Of a stretch of DNA of 64,000 bases, positions 17,383 to 26,510 are shown piece after piece. The translations under genes were made by a program, and so were the position numbers. Source of the DNA: Mycolicibacterium chlorophenolicum. Its GTDB lineage: Bacteria; Actinomycetota; Actinomycetes; Mycobacteriales; Mycobacteriaceae. The stretch spans positions 62,749-126,748 of the forward strand of contig NZ_JYNL01000004.1 of the NCBI RefSeq assembly GCF_001044235.1. Direction: 5' to 3'. The notes below the pieces were generated by a model. The model saw only the letters and a list, made by a program, of their open reading frames with translations, was not told the origin of the DNA and did no database searches. Positions within the stretch are counted from its first letter, which is position 1; each line of letters opens with the position of its first letter.

Positions 17383-18297
17383 GTGACGACAGCGAACCGG
17401 CGGCCCAGCGCGGACGACCTCCTGGTGCTGCTCGCGGTCGGCCGGACCGGCCGGTACACCACCGCGGCCGAGGAGCTGGGGCTCAACCACACCACCATCA
17501 GCCGCCGCATCGCCGCGCTCGAGCAGGCGATGGGTGGCCGGGTGCTGGCCCGGGTGGCCGGCGGCTGGGAGCTGACCGACCTGGGCCGCGACGCGCTCGC
17601 CGCCGCCGAAGCCGTCGAATCGGCGGTGCGCTCCCTGACGCTCGACGCCGGCGGCAGCCGCATGCTCGAAGGCGTCGTGCGCATCTCGGCGACCGACGGC
17701 TTCTCGGCCTACATCGCCGCACCCGCCGCCGCCTCGGTGCAACGCAGGCATCCGAAGGTGGCGGTGGAGATCGTCGCCGCCACCCGGCGCGCCAGCCAGC
17801 AACGCTCGGGGCTCGACGTGGAGGTCGTGGTCGGCGAGCCCACGGTGCACCGCGCCACCGCGATGCGGCTGGGCGACTACTGCCTGGGCCTGTACGGCTC
17901 GCGGGACTACCTCGCCGAACACGGATCCCCCGCGAATGTGGCTGATCTGCAACGCTTTCCGCTGGTCTACTTCATCGACTCCATGTTGCAGGTCGACGAT
18001 CTGGACCTGGCGGCCAGCTTCGCCCCCGCCATGCGCGAATCGGTCACGTCGACCAACGTGTTCGTCCACGTCGAGGCCACCAGGGCGGCGGCCGGTCTCG
18101 GGCTGCTGCCCTGCTTCATGGCCGATCGGCACGATGACCTGGTGCGCGTGCTGGCCGACACGGTGTCGATCCGGCTCGCCTACTGGTTGGTCACCCGCCC
18201 CGAAACACTGCGCCGGCCGGAGGTGGCCGCCGTCGTCGACGCGATCGCGGCGCGGATGGACGACCAGCGCGACGTCCTGCTCGGCGCGCGGCTATAG
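17383..18297 (+). CDS. LysR-family regulator of the ketone-body operon
   Basis: A 304-residue LysR-type regulator. The N-terminal winged helix reads LLVLLAVGRTGRYTTAAEELGLNHTTISRRIAALEQ (about residues 13-48), followed by a linker helix and a periplasmic-binding-like effector domain. It is divergent from the transporter-dehydrogenase-ligase operon, the usual arrangement for a LysR protein and its target, with 108 bases between starts. The GTG start gives normal family length; an ATG at 17344 would add 13 residues across a direct repeat. It ends overlapping the convergent TetR gene by six bases. Confidence 0.82.
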   Translation: MTTANRRPSADDLLVLLAVGRTGRYTTAAEELGLNHTTISRRIAALEQAMGGRVLARVAGGWELTDLGRDALAAAEAVESAVRSLTLDAGGSRMLEGVVRISATDGFSAYIAAPAAASVQRRHPKVAVEIVAATRRASQQRSGLDVEVVVGEPTVHRATAMRLGDYCLGLYGSRDYLAEHGSPANVADLQRFPLVYFIDSMLQVDDLDLAASFAPAMRESVTSTNVFVHVEATRAAAGLGLLPCFMADRHDDLVRVLADTVSIRLAYWLVTRPETLRRPEVAAVVDAIAARMDDQRDVLLGARL

Positions 18298-18825
18298 GCC
18301 GAGCGTTCTGGCCGCCCGGTCGGCGGCATGTGGACCGGCGAGGTGTCGCATCAGGAGCAGCCCGTCGACCAGTGCCATGGTCGCCTCCGCCTCCCGCGTG
18401 CGCCGGGCGCGCGAGCCGGAGAAGAAGTCGGCCAGCCAGTCCACCCACGCGGCCATCAGCTGCGGCGCGACCTCGTGGAACGGCGCCTGGTGCGCCGCGG
18501 CGAGACCGCAGGCCTCGAAGTAGACCGCGAACAGCGGGTCCACCGCCGAGTTCGCCAGCACCGGGTAGGCCGCAGCCACCATCTGCCGGTGATCGGCGGC
18601 CTTGTCGGGGAACGCTCCCGCCAACACCTCTTGCAGACGGACTCCGATCGCCACGAGGACGTCGGTGACGAGTGCGTTCTTCGTCGTGAAGTAGTACACG
18701 ATGACGCGGTCGCTGGTGCCGAGACGGCGCGCCAGTCGGCCGAAGGTCAACGAACTCAGGCCGTGGTCGACCGCGGCCTGCACCGCACCCTCGAGGATCT
18801 CGTCGCGGGAGTATTTGTGGCCCAT
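18292..18825 (-). CDS. TetR-family transcriptional regulator
   Basis: A 177-residue TetR protein. The helix-turn-helix is LTFGRLARRLGTSDRVIVYYFTTKNALV (about residues 26-53) and the remaining helices form the ligand pocket. The start is ATG (MGHKYSRDEI). It is divergent from a small membrane protein gene across 67 bases that hold two clear inverted repeats, so it probably represses itself and that gene. The ligand is unknown. Confidence 0.82.
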   Translation of the reverse strand: MGHKYSRDEILEGAVQAAVDHGLSSLTFGRLARRLGTSDRVIVYYFTTKNALVTDVLVAIGVRLQEVLAGAFPDKAADHRQMVAAAYPVLANSAVDPLFAVYFEACGLAAAHQAPFHEVAPQLMAAWVDWLADFFSGSRARRTREAEATMALVDGLLLMRHLAGPHAADRAARTLGL

Positions 18826-18836
18826 CGGCCTTGATC

Positions 18837-18879
18837 GTAGTGGTGACTACAATCTAGTGTTTGTAGCGACCACTACAAA
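18837..18879. promoter_or_regulatory. Double TetR operator
   Basis: Two inverted repeats lie side by side: GTAGT-ggtg-ACTAC at 18837-18850 and TTTGTAG-cgacca-CTACAAA at 18860-18879. They share the TAGT/ACTA core, and an outer GTAGTGGT/ACCACTAC pair spans both. They fill the gap between the TetR gene and the membrane protein gene, where a TetR dimer pair could block both promoters. Confidence 0.65.
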
Positions 18880-18892
18880 CGAGGAGATCCCC

Positions 18893-19273
18893 ATGCCCTC
18901 CACCGCATCCCTGTCCCCCGCCCTCCGCGCGATGGCGGTGTCCCGAGCCTTCGCGGGCGCCTCGTCGTGGATCAGCCCCCGCCACGCCTGGCGGTTCTTC
19001 CTGCTCGGACCGATGCCCGACGCCGGCAGCACGGCACTGGTCTCCCGGCTGTTCGGCATCCGGGACCTGGTGTTGGCCCTGGGCCTCGGACACTCCGACC
19101 CGGCGGTCCGCCGCGCGGTCCTGACGGCCGGCGTCGTCGTCGACAGCGCGGACGTCGTCGCCACCGCCCTGGCCCTCCGCTCGGGCGCGCCGCGCGCGGG
19201 GCTGCTGGCGGCCGCGGCAGGCGCGGGCACGTTCATCGTGATCGGTGCGACGGCGCTGGCGCACTCGGATTAG
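18893..19273 (+). CDS. Small membrane protein next to TetR
   Basis: A 126-residue protein, ATG start with a GAGGAG ribosome site seven bases upstream. It has hydrophobic stretches RDLVLALGLGH, AVLTAGVVVDSADVVATALAL and AGLLAAAAGAGTFIVIGATALA, consistent with three or four membrane helices. No enzyme motif is visible and no family was firmly recognised; a DUF4267-like origin is possible. As the likely target of the divergent TetR regulator it may respond to a small hydrophobic compound, but that is guesswork. Confidence 0.65.
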   Translation: MPSTASLSPALRAMAVSRAFAGASSWISPRHAWRFFLLGPMPDAGSTALVSRLFGIRDLVLALGLGHSDPAVRRAVLTAGVVVDSADVVATALALRSGAPRAGLLAAAAGAGTFIVIGATALAHSD

Positions 19274-19329
19274 GCGTCGGCGCGCGCCGAACCCTTGCGC
19301 TGCGACGGGCGACCTGGTGCAGTCAGCCC

Positions 19330-20112
19330 GTGCCCTTCCTCGAGCATCCCCGCGGCCGTGCCTACTACCGGCACTGGGCCGCGCCCGATCCACAGGCCGC
19401 GGTTGTCTTCCTGCACGGATTCGGCGAGCACACCGGGCTCTACCACCGGTACGGCTTCGCGCTGAATGCCGCCGGGATCGACCTGTGGGCCGTCGACCAG
19501 TTCGGCCACGGCCTCACCGTCGGCGACCGCGGAGACTTCGGCACGATCGAGGACAGCGCGGCGCTGGCCGACGCGCTGACCGAACTCGCCCGGCAGGAGT
19601 ATCCCGGGCTCCCGGTGATCGCGCAGGGCCACTCGTACGGCGCCGTCGTGACGCTGTTCCGCGCACTCGAACACGGGGACCGATACCCCGGCGCGGTCAT
19701 CTCCGGTGCCCCGCTGGTCGCGGTGCCCGAACTGCTCGACGCCGACACGTCCATCGATCTGGACCCGGAGTGGCTCTCGTCCGACCCCTTCTACTTCGAC
19801 TCGATCGTCAACGACCCGCTCGCCTTCGTCGACGCCGACAGCCGCGCCCTGACCCGCGAGCTGGACCGGGCGTGGAATCGGTTCGGCGCGGAGTTGCCGA
19901 CACTGGCCGTGCCGACCCTGGCCGTGCACGGCACCAACGACCCGATCGCCCCGGTCGGCGCCGTGCGCGCCTACGCCGAGACCGTCGCGCCGCTCGAGCT
20001 CGTCGAGTTCGCCGGCGCCCGCCACGACATCCTCAACGAGACGGTGCACCGCGACGTCGCCGCCACGATCGTGGCGTTCATCCACAGGGTTATCCCCACT
20101 GTGGATGAATGA
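19330..20112 (+). CDS. Alpha/beta hydrolase, monoacylglycerol-lipase-like
   Basis: A 260-residue serine hydrolase. FLHGFGEHTG forms the oxyanion region (about residues 27-36), GHSYG holds the nucleophile S102, AVHGTNDPIAP carries the acid and ARHDIL the histidine. The HGFGEH pattern and the early VDQFGHGLT segment match the monoacylglycerol lipase / lysophospholipase group. There is no signal peptide, so it is likely cytoplasmic. The start is GTG (MPFLEHPRGRAYYRHW); the frame is open further upstream inside the previous gene, but homology-like sequence begins here. The natural ester is unknown. Confidence 0.75.
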   Translation: MPFLEHPRGRAYYRHWAAPDPQAAVVFLHGFGEHTGLYHRYGFALNAAGIDLWAVDQFGHGLTVGDRGDFGTIEDSAALADALTELARQEYPGLPVIAQGHSYGAVVTLFRALEHGDRYPGAVISGAPLVAVPELLDADTSIDLDPEWLSSDPFYFDSIVNDPLAFVDADSRALTRELDRAWNRFGAELPTLAVPTLAVHGTNDPIAPVGAVRAYAETVAPLELVEFAGARHDILNETVHRDVAATIVAFIHRVIPTVDE

Positions 20113-20124
20113 CACCCGTGTGAT

Positions 20125-20673
20125 TCAGCCGAGAATCAGCCGGGTGGCGTCGCGCAGCACCCGGGCCCGCCCGCCGGCGAATCGGTCGGCGGCGATCAGG
20201 TGGTCCCCGATCACCAACGAGAACGCCAGCATCGCCCGCGCCTCGACGTCCCCGGCGTCATCGGACATCGCCGAGATCAGTTCCCGCAGGTAGTCCATCC
20301 TGCGGTTGTCGACCCGGCGCAACCGCGCGGCGACCGCGGCGTCCCGCCGGGCCCACTCCCGCACGGCGAGATCGATCGGCACCAGATCCGGCGCGAAGGT
20401 CAGCATCCCGGCCTTGCGGGCCTTGCCCGCCGGGCCACCGCCCTCGGCTTCCACGCGGCGGCGCACGTCGTCGATGCTGCGACGCTCCCAGGCGTCGAGC
20501 ATCGCGTCGACCAATTCGGCGCGTCCGCCGAACTGCCGGTAGAAACCGCCGCGCGTCACTCCGAGACGTTGCGCGAGCACCTCGACGCGCACCGCGCCGG
20601 GTCCCTCGGTGGCCAGCAGATCCAGGCCGGTGTCGATCCAGAGCTCTCGCGATGTTCGTACTGGTGGCGCCAC
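20125..20673 (-). CDS. TetR-family transcriptional regulator
   Basis: A 182-residue TetR protein with the helix-turn-helix VRVEVLAQRLGVTRGGFYRQFGGRAELVDAM (about residues 28-58). The GTG start is two bases from a 25-base perfect palindrome that also touches the start of the divergent gene. A TACTGT hexamer seven bases before the GTG would make its transcript leaderless, and the palindrome covers it, so strong autorepression is expected. The ligand is unknown. Confidence 0.82.
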   Translation of the reverse strand: MAPPVRTSRELWIDTGLDLLATEGPGAVRVEVLAQRLGVTRGGFYRQFGGRAELVDAMLDAWERRSIDDVRRRVEAEGGGPAGKARKAGMLTFAPDLVPIDLAVREWARRDAAVAARLRRVDNRRMDYLRELISAMSDDAGDVEARAMLAFSLVIGDHLIAADRFAGGRARVLRDATRLILG

Positions 20674-20675
20674 GT

Positions 20676-20700
20676 TAGATACAGTACAGTGCTGTATCTA
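20676..20700. promoter_or_regulatory. Perfect TetR operator covering both divergent start points
   Basis: TAGATACAG and its exact reverse complement CTGTATCTA flank a 7-base spacer. The right end is the A of the ATG of the gene on the + strand and the left end lies two bases from the GTG of the TetR gene. Possible -10 hexamers for both directions (TACAGT at 20685 and TACTGT on the other strand) fall inside it. Binding would block both promoters and both leaderless starts. Confidence 0.75.
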
Positions 20701-21149
20701 TGAAACCTGATACCGACACACTGCGGGCGTGCTGCACGCTCGATCGCATCGACCATGTCGACACCCACCTGCTCGCCACTGACACGCCCCGCGCCAGGAC
20801 GCCCGAGCAGTGGACCCGCGAGATCCTCGAAGGCCCCTCGGCCGTGATGCGGGCGCGGCTGACCGCGGGCTGGACCATGCTGGGGCTACGGGTGCACCAC
20901 CTGGGCCCGGACTCGATCGCCGGCTGGCCCATCGCCCATCGGGACGCGGACTGTGTTCGGCTGCAGGGTGATTCGCTGCTCGGCCTGACCGGTCAGCTGG
21001 TGACGCGGGTGACCGACGGCGGCGTCGAGTTCGCCACCTTCGCCCAGCTGGACAACGCGGTGGCACGGGCGATGTGGGCCCGGGTCCTGCCCACGCACCT
21101 GCAGATCGTCGAGCGCCTGCTGCGCGAGGCGGCCGCGCGCACCCGCTAG
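20700..21149 (+). CDS. Conserved protein, DUF2867-like, TetR-controlled
   Basis: A 149-residue soluble protein. Its layout, WTREILEGPSAVMRARLTAGW early, a central LQGDSLLGLTGQLVTRVTDGGVEFATFAQLD beta-rich part and a closing MWARVLPTHLQIVERLLREAA helix, resembles DUF2867 proteins with a hydrophobic cavity; this is a tentative reading. The ATG sits on the end of a perfect palindrome, leaving no room for a ribosome site, so translation is probably leaderless. It is the likely regulated partner of the divergent TetR gene and overlaps hsaB convergently by four bases. Confidence 0.65.
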   Translation: MKPDTDTLRACCTLDRIDHVDTHLLATDTPRARTPEQWTREILEGPSAVMRARLTAGWTMLGLRVHHLGPDSIAGWPIAHRDADCVRLQGDSLLGLTGQLVTRVTDGGVEFATFAQLDNAVARAMWARVLPTHLQIVERLLREAAARTR

Positions 21150-21712
21150 AGCCAGGTGTCGTCAGTGGTCGCGGTGAGGAACGCCTCGAGGTCGTTGCGC
21201 CAGTCGGCCGGGGTGGTCTTGTCCGGCTCGATGCCGGTGTACTGCCCCTGATAGAAGAGCAGCGGCCGCGGCTTCTTCTTCGGCACATCGGAGAGCGAAT
21301 GCACCGCGCCGAACACCACGAAGTGGTCACCGCCGTCGTGCACCGAGGCCACCGTGCAGTCGATGTGCGCCAGCGTGCCACCGATGATCGGCGACCCCAG
21401 TTTCGACAGCGACCAGTCGAGGCCGGCGAACTTGTCCGGCTCACGGGAACCGAAGCGCGCCGACACGTCCTTCTGGTTCTCGTGCAGGATGTTCACGCAG
21501 AACCGGCCGCTCGACTCGATCGCCTGCCAGGACCGGCTGACCTTCGTCGGGCAGAACAGCACCAGCGGCGGCTCCAGCGAGAGCGCGGCGAAGGACTGGC
21601 AGGCGAAGCCGACCGGAACCTCGTCGTGCACCGTGGTGATCACCGTGATGCCTGTACAGAACTGGCCCAGCACATTGCGGAATGTGCGCGGGTCGATAGG
21701 TGCGCCGGACAC
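21146..21712 (-). CDS. hsaB: Flavin reductase HsaB
   Basis: A 188-residue flavin reductase, last of hsaA-hsaD-hsaC-hsaB. It supplies reduced FMN to the HsaA monooxygenase at the cost of NADH. The split-barrel FMN fold is seen in FCTGITVITTVHDEVPVGFACQSFAALSLEPPLVLFCP (residues 16-53), then SGRFCVNILHENQ and the RFGSREPDKF motif. The GTG start lies two bases after the hsaC stop and gives the family's length (187 in M. tuberculosis). The longer open frame upstream runs into hsaC and is not used. Control by KstR comes from the boxes upstream of hsaA. Confidence 0.93.
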   Translation of the reverse strand: MSGAPIDPRTFRNVLGQFCTGITVITTVHDEVPVGFACQSFAALSLEPPLVLFCPTKVSRSWQAIESSGRFCVNILHENQKDVSARFGSREPDKFAGLDWSLSKLGSPIIGGTLAHIDCTVASVHDGGDHFVVFGAVHSLSDVPKKKPRPLLFYQGQYTGIEPDKTTPADWRNDLEAFLTATTDDTWL

Positions 21713-21714
21713 CG

Positions 21715-23503
<1,789 letters not shown>

Positions 23504-24688
23504 CTAGACCATCGTGTCCTGGGGCGGGAGGCCGAACGCGTCGTTACCGAAGATCAGGTAGGCACGCTCGGGCTCGTTGGCCGCGTGCACCCGGCCCGCA
23601 TGCGCGTCGCGCCAGAACCGCTGCACCGGCTGATCGAGGTTCAGCGCGGTCGCACCCGATGCCTCGAACAGCAGGTCGATCGACGCGATCGCGCGCGCGG
23701 TGGCCCGCACCTGATCGCGGCGGGCGCGGGCGCGCAACGAGAACGGGATCTCCTGGCCGGACTGCAGCAGCTGGTACTCCTCGCCCACGTTGCCGATCAG
23801 CTGACGCCATCCGGCGTCGATGTCGCTGGCGGCCTCGGCGATCCGGATCTTGGCGAACGGATCCTCCTTGGACTTCTCACCGGCGAACGCCGCACGCACC
23901 CGCTTGCCCTGGTGCTCGACGTGGGCGTCGTACGCGCCGTAGGCCATGCCCATGATCGGCGCGCTGATCGTCGTCGGATGCATGGTGCCCCACGGCATCT
24001 TGTAGACCGGCGCGGAGTTGGTCTGGTAGCCACCGGCGCTGCCGTCGTTCATCGCCTTGTACGACAGGAACCGGTGACGCGGGACGAACACGTCCTTGAC
24101 GACGACGGTGTTGCTGCCGGTGGCCTTGAGCCCCACCACGTTCCACACGTCGTCGATGCGGTAGTCGTCCCGCGGGATCAGGAAGCTGCCGAAGTCGACC
24201 GGCCGGCCGTCCTTGATCACCGGGCCGCCGAGGAACGCCCACGTCGCGTGGTCGCAGCCCGACGACCACTGCCAGGCGCCGCTGACCAGATAGCCGCCGT
24301 CGACGACGGTGCCCGCGCCCATCGGCGCGTAGGAGGACGACACCCGAACGGTGGGATCGTCGCCCCACACGTCCTCCTGGGCCTGCTGGTCGAACAGTGC
24401 GAGGTGCCAGTTGTGCACGCCGATGATCGACGAGACCCACCCGGTGGACCCGCAGGCGCTGGCGATGCGGCGGACGGCCTCGTAGAACACCGTCGGATCG
24501 CACTGCAGGCCGCCCCACTGCTCGGGCTGCAGCAGCTTGAAGAAACCGACCTCGTCGAGTTCGGCGACGGTGTCGTCGGGAAGGCGCCGCAGTTCCTCGG
24601 CAGCCGGGGCGCGTTTGGCGATCCGCGGCAGCAGATCGTCGATGCCGGCTAGAACCGACTGCACGTCGCGCTGTTCAATGGACGTCAC
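23504..24688 (-). CDS. hsaA: Flavin-dependent monooxygenase HsaA
   Basis: A 394-residue two-component monooxygenase with an acyl-CoA-dehydrogenase-like fold. It hydroxylates 3-HSA to the catechol 3,4-DHSA using FMNH2 from HsaB. Characteristic parts are GFFKLLQPEQWGGLQCDP (about residues 51-68), CGSTGWVSSIIGVHNWHLALF and YLVSGAWQWSSGCDHATWAFLGG. I chose GTG (MTSIEQRDVQSVLAG) because GGAGG precedes it by about eight bases and the length equals that of the M. tuberculosis enzyme; a TTG at 24721 would run over the promoter. First gene of the operon, divergent from kshB, with two KstR-type boxes in between. Confidence 0.95.
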   Translation of the reverse strand: MTSIEQRDVQSVLAGIDDLLPRIAKRAPAAEELRRLPDDTVAELDEVGFFKLLQPEQWGGLQCDPTVFYEAVRRIASACGSTGWVSSIIGVHNWHLALFDQQAQEDVWGDDPTVRVSSSYAPMGAGTVVDGGYLVSGAWQWSSGCDHATWAFLGGPVIKDGRPVDFGSFLIPRDDYRIDDVWNVVGLKATGSNTVVVKDVFVPRHRFLSYKAMNDGSAGGYQTNSAPVYKMPWGTMHPTTISAPIMGMAYGAYDAHVEHQGKRVRAAFAGEKSKEDPFAKIRIAEAASDIDAGWRQLIGNVGEEYQLLQSGQEIPFSLRARARRDQVRATARAIASIDLLFEASGATALNLDQPVQRFWRDAHAGRVHAANEPERAYLIFGNDAFGLPPQDTMV

Positions 24689-24725
24689 TGTTGTGCCTCC
24701 CGAGAGTAGGGACCTGCTCAAAGAT

Positions 24726-24739
24726 TAGAACACGTTACG
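24726..24739. promoter_or_regulatory. KstR-type box near hsaA
   Basis: TAGAACACGTTACG matches the KstR consensus TnnAACnnGTTnnA except for the last base (an A follows one base later). It lies 37 bases upstream of the hsaA start, where repressor would block that promoter. Confidence 0.6.
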
Positions 24740-24793
24740 ATTTGTGTCGAGTAGCGGTGTCCTGTGGCCGCTGGACCAGCACACATGCATTTC

Positions 24794-24807
24794 TGTAACC
24801 TGTTCTA
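24794..24807. promoter_or_regulatory. KstR-type box near kshB
   Basis: TGTAACCTGTTCTA fits TnnAACnnGTTnnA exactly and lies about 40 bases upstream of the kshB start. Together with the weaker box at 24726 it gives one site per divergent operon. Confidence 0.75.
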
Positions 24808-24845
24808 GTTATGAACGCCCGATGGTGGGGAAGAGAGAGTCGACC

Positions 24846-25904
24846 GTGACCGACGAGCCTTTGGGCAACCACGTGCTGGAACTGGAGATCGCCCAGGTGA
24901 TCGACGAGACGGCCGACGCCCGGTCGCTGGTGTTCACCGCCCCCGCCGACGCCCCCGTCCCGGAGGACAAGCTGCGGTACTCGCCGGGGCAGTTCCTCAC
25001 GCTGCGGGTGCCGAGCGAGCGGACCGGCTCGGTTGCCCGCTGCTACTCGCTGTGCAGCTCGCCGTTCACCGGCGACCCGATGACCGTCACCGTCAAGCGG
25101 ACCGCCGACGGGTACGCCTCGAACTGGCTGTGCGACCACGCCCACCCCGGCATGCGGGTGCACGTGCTGGCCCCGTCGGGAACGTTCGTCCCCCGCACGC
25201 TCGACACCGACTTCCTGCTGCTGGCCGCGGGCAGCGGTATCACGCCGATGATGGCCATCCTCAAGTCCGCGCTGACCGAGGGCGGCGGCAAGGTCACGCT
25301 CGTCTACGCCAACCGCGACGAGACCTCCGTGATCTTCGCGGCCGCGCTGCGCGACCTGGCGGCCAAGTACCCCGACCGGCTCACCGTCGTGCACTGGCTG
25401 GAATCGGTGCAGGGACTGCCGAACGCGGCCACGCTCGCCGAGTTGTTCGCGCCCTACCGCGACCGGGAGGCGTTCCTCTGCGGACCCGCGCCGTTCATGG
25501 CGGCCGCGCAGGAGGCGCTCACCGCCTGCGGAGCCCCCGCCGAACGCGTCCACATCGAGGTGTTCAAGTCGCTCGAGTCCGACCCGTTCGCCGCCGTGGT
25601 CATCGCCGAGGACGACAGCGACGAGGGTCCGGCCACCGCGGTGGTGACGCTGGACGGCGACACCCACGAGGTGTCCTGGCCGAGGCGGGCGAAGTTGCTC
25701 GACGTCCTGCTGGACAAGGGACTCGATGCGCCGTTCTCCTGCCGCGAGGGACACTGCGGCGCGTGCGCGGTGGTGAAGAAGTCCGGCGAGATCGAGATGG
25801 AGGTCAACGATGTCCTCGAAGACCAGGATCTCGACGAGGGCCTGATCTTGGCCTGCCAGGCCCACCCGCTCTCGGATTCGGTCGAAGTGACCTATGACGA
25901 GTGA
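24846..25904 (+). CDS. kshB: 3-ketosteroid 9-alpha-hydroxylase reductase KshB
   Basis: A 352-residue reductase of the ferredoxin-NADP reductase type with a C-terminal plant-type [2Fe-2S] domain. RCYSLCSSPF binds FAD (about residues 68-77), LLAAGSGITPMMAIL and FLCGPAPFMAA bind the nicotinamide cofactor, and SCREGHCGACAVV with the later LACQAHP gives the four iron-sulfur cysteines. It passes electrons from NADH to the oxygenase KshA, which is not in this window. GTG start (MTDEPLGNHV) with an AGAGAG ribosome site six bases upstream. Divergent from hsaA under KstR. Confidence 0.94.
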   Translation: MTDEPLGNHVLELEIAQVIDETADARSLVFTAPADAPVPEDKLRYSPGQFLTLRVPSERTGSVARCYSLCSSPFTGDPMTVTVKRTADGYASNWLCDHAHPGMRVHVLAPSGTFVPRTLDTDFLLLAAGSGITPMMAILKSALTEGGGKVTLVYANRDETSVIFAAALRDLAAKYPDRLTVVHWLESVQGLPNAATLAELFAPYRDREAFLCGPAPFMAAAQEALTACGAPAERVHIEVFKSLESDPFAAVVIAEDDSDEGPATAVVTLDGDTHEVSWPRRAKLLDVLLDKGLDAPFSCREGHCGACAVVKKSGEIEMEVNDVLEDQDLDEGLILACQAHPLSDSVEVTYDE

Positions 25905-25912
25905 CGAGCGGA

Positions 25913-25918
25913 TAGGTT
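25913..25918 (+). promoter_or_regulatory. Possible leaderless -10 element for the secreted protein gene
   Basis: TAGGTT ends seven bases before the ATG at 25926. Spacing fits leaderless transcription, so this gene may be expressed apart from kshB. Confidence 0.4.
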
Positions 25919-25925
25919 TGCCAGG

Positions 25926-26510
25926 ATGAAGCGGCTCGCAGCAGCAGGCGCCACGGTGATGGCGCTGCTGACCACGGTCCTCGTCCACCCTGCGACGGCG
26001 GCCGCCGCGTCGGACACGAAGACGTCCTCGATCCCCGTCGACCCCGCGACCTCGATCCAGATGCAGGTGTCGGCGAATTGCGATGCGGCCCAGGCACGGT
26101 GCTTCTTCACCACCACCGCGAGCCTGCTGACGCCCGACGGACCCACCGGGTTCCCCGGCGACACCTGGGCGCGGCAGACGGTCACGCTGCGCAGTTCCAG
26201 TAGGGACGTCTGGCAGCAGGCCTGGTACAGCGCACCGTCGGGCAACCCGCGTGAGCTCAAGGGCGCCAACCACGAGAACGTGCTGTCGAAGATGTACCGG
26301 GCCCTCGACGACGTCGAGCTGTCGATCACCTACTTCGGCGGGGGACCCATCGCCCGCTTCACCGCCGACGGCGATTCGGTGCCCACGCAGTGGCGGACCG
26401 GTCTACCGGCCACCGACGCGGACTTCATCGCCTGCTCCCAGATCCAGGTCGTCTACAGCGGGGTGAACCTCACCACGCCCACCGCCTGCGCGCAGACCCG
26501 GTTCGGTTAA
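25926..26510 (+). CDS. Secreted protein of unknown function (Rv3572-like position)
   Basis: A 194-residue exported protein. MKRLAAAGATVMALLTTVLVHPATAAAASD is a Sec signal peptide cleaved around residue 28. The mature part has four cysteines (NCDAAQARCFF, FIACSQIQ, TACAQTRFG) that may form two disulfides, and a beta-rich middle. An unknown protein of similar size sits between kshB and fadE34 in M. tuberculosis (Rv3572), so its place in the cholesterol region is conserved, but no function can be read. It shares four bases (TTAA) with the convergent fadE34 stop. Confidence 0.75.
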   Translation: MKRLAAAGATVMALLTTVLVHPATAAAASDTKTSSIPVDPATSIQMQVSANCDAAQARCFFTTTASLLTPDGPTGFPGDTWARQTVTLRSSSRDVWQQAWYSAPSGNPRELKGANHENVLSKMYRALDDVELSITYFGGGPIARFTADGDSVPTQWRTGLPATDADFIACSQIQVVYSGVNLTTPTACAQTRFG

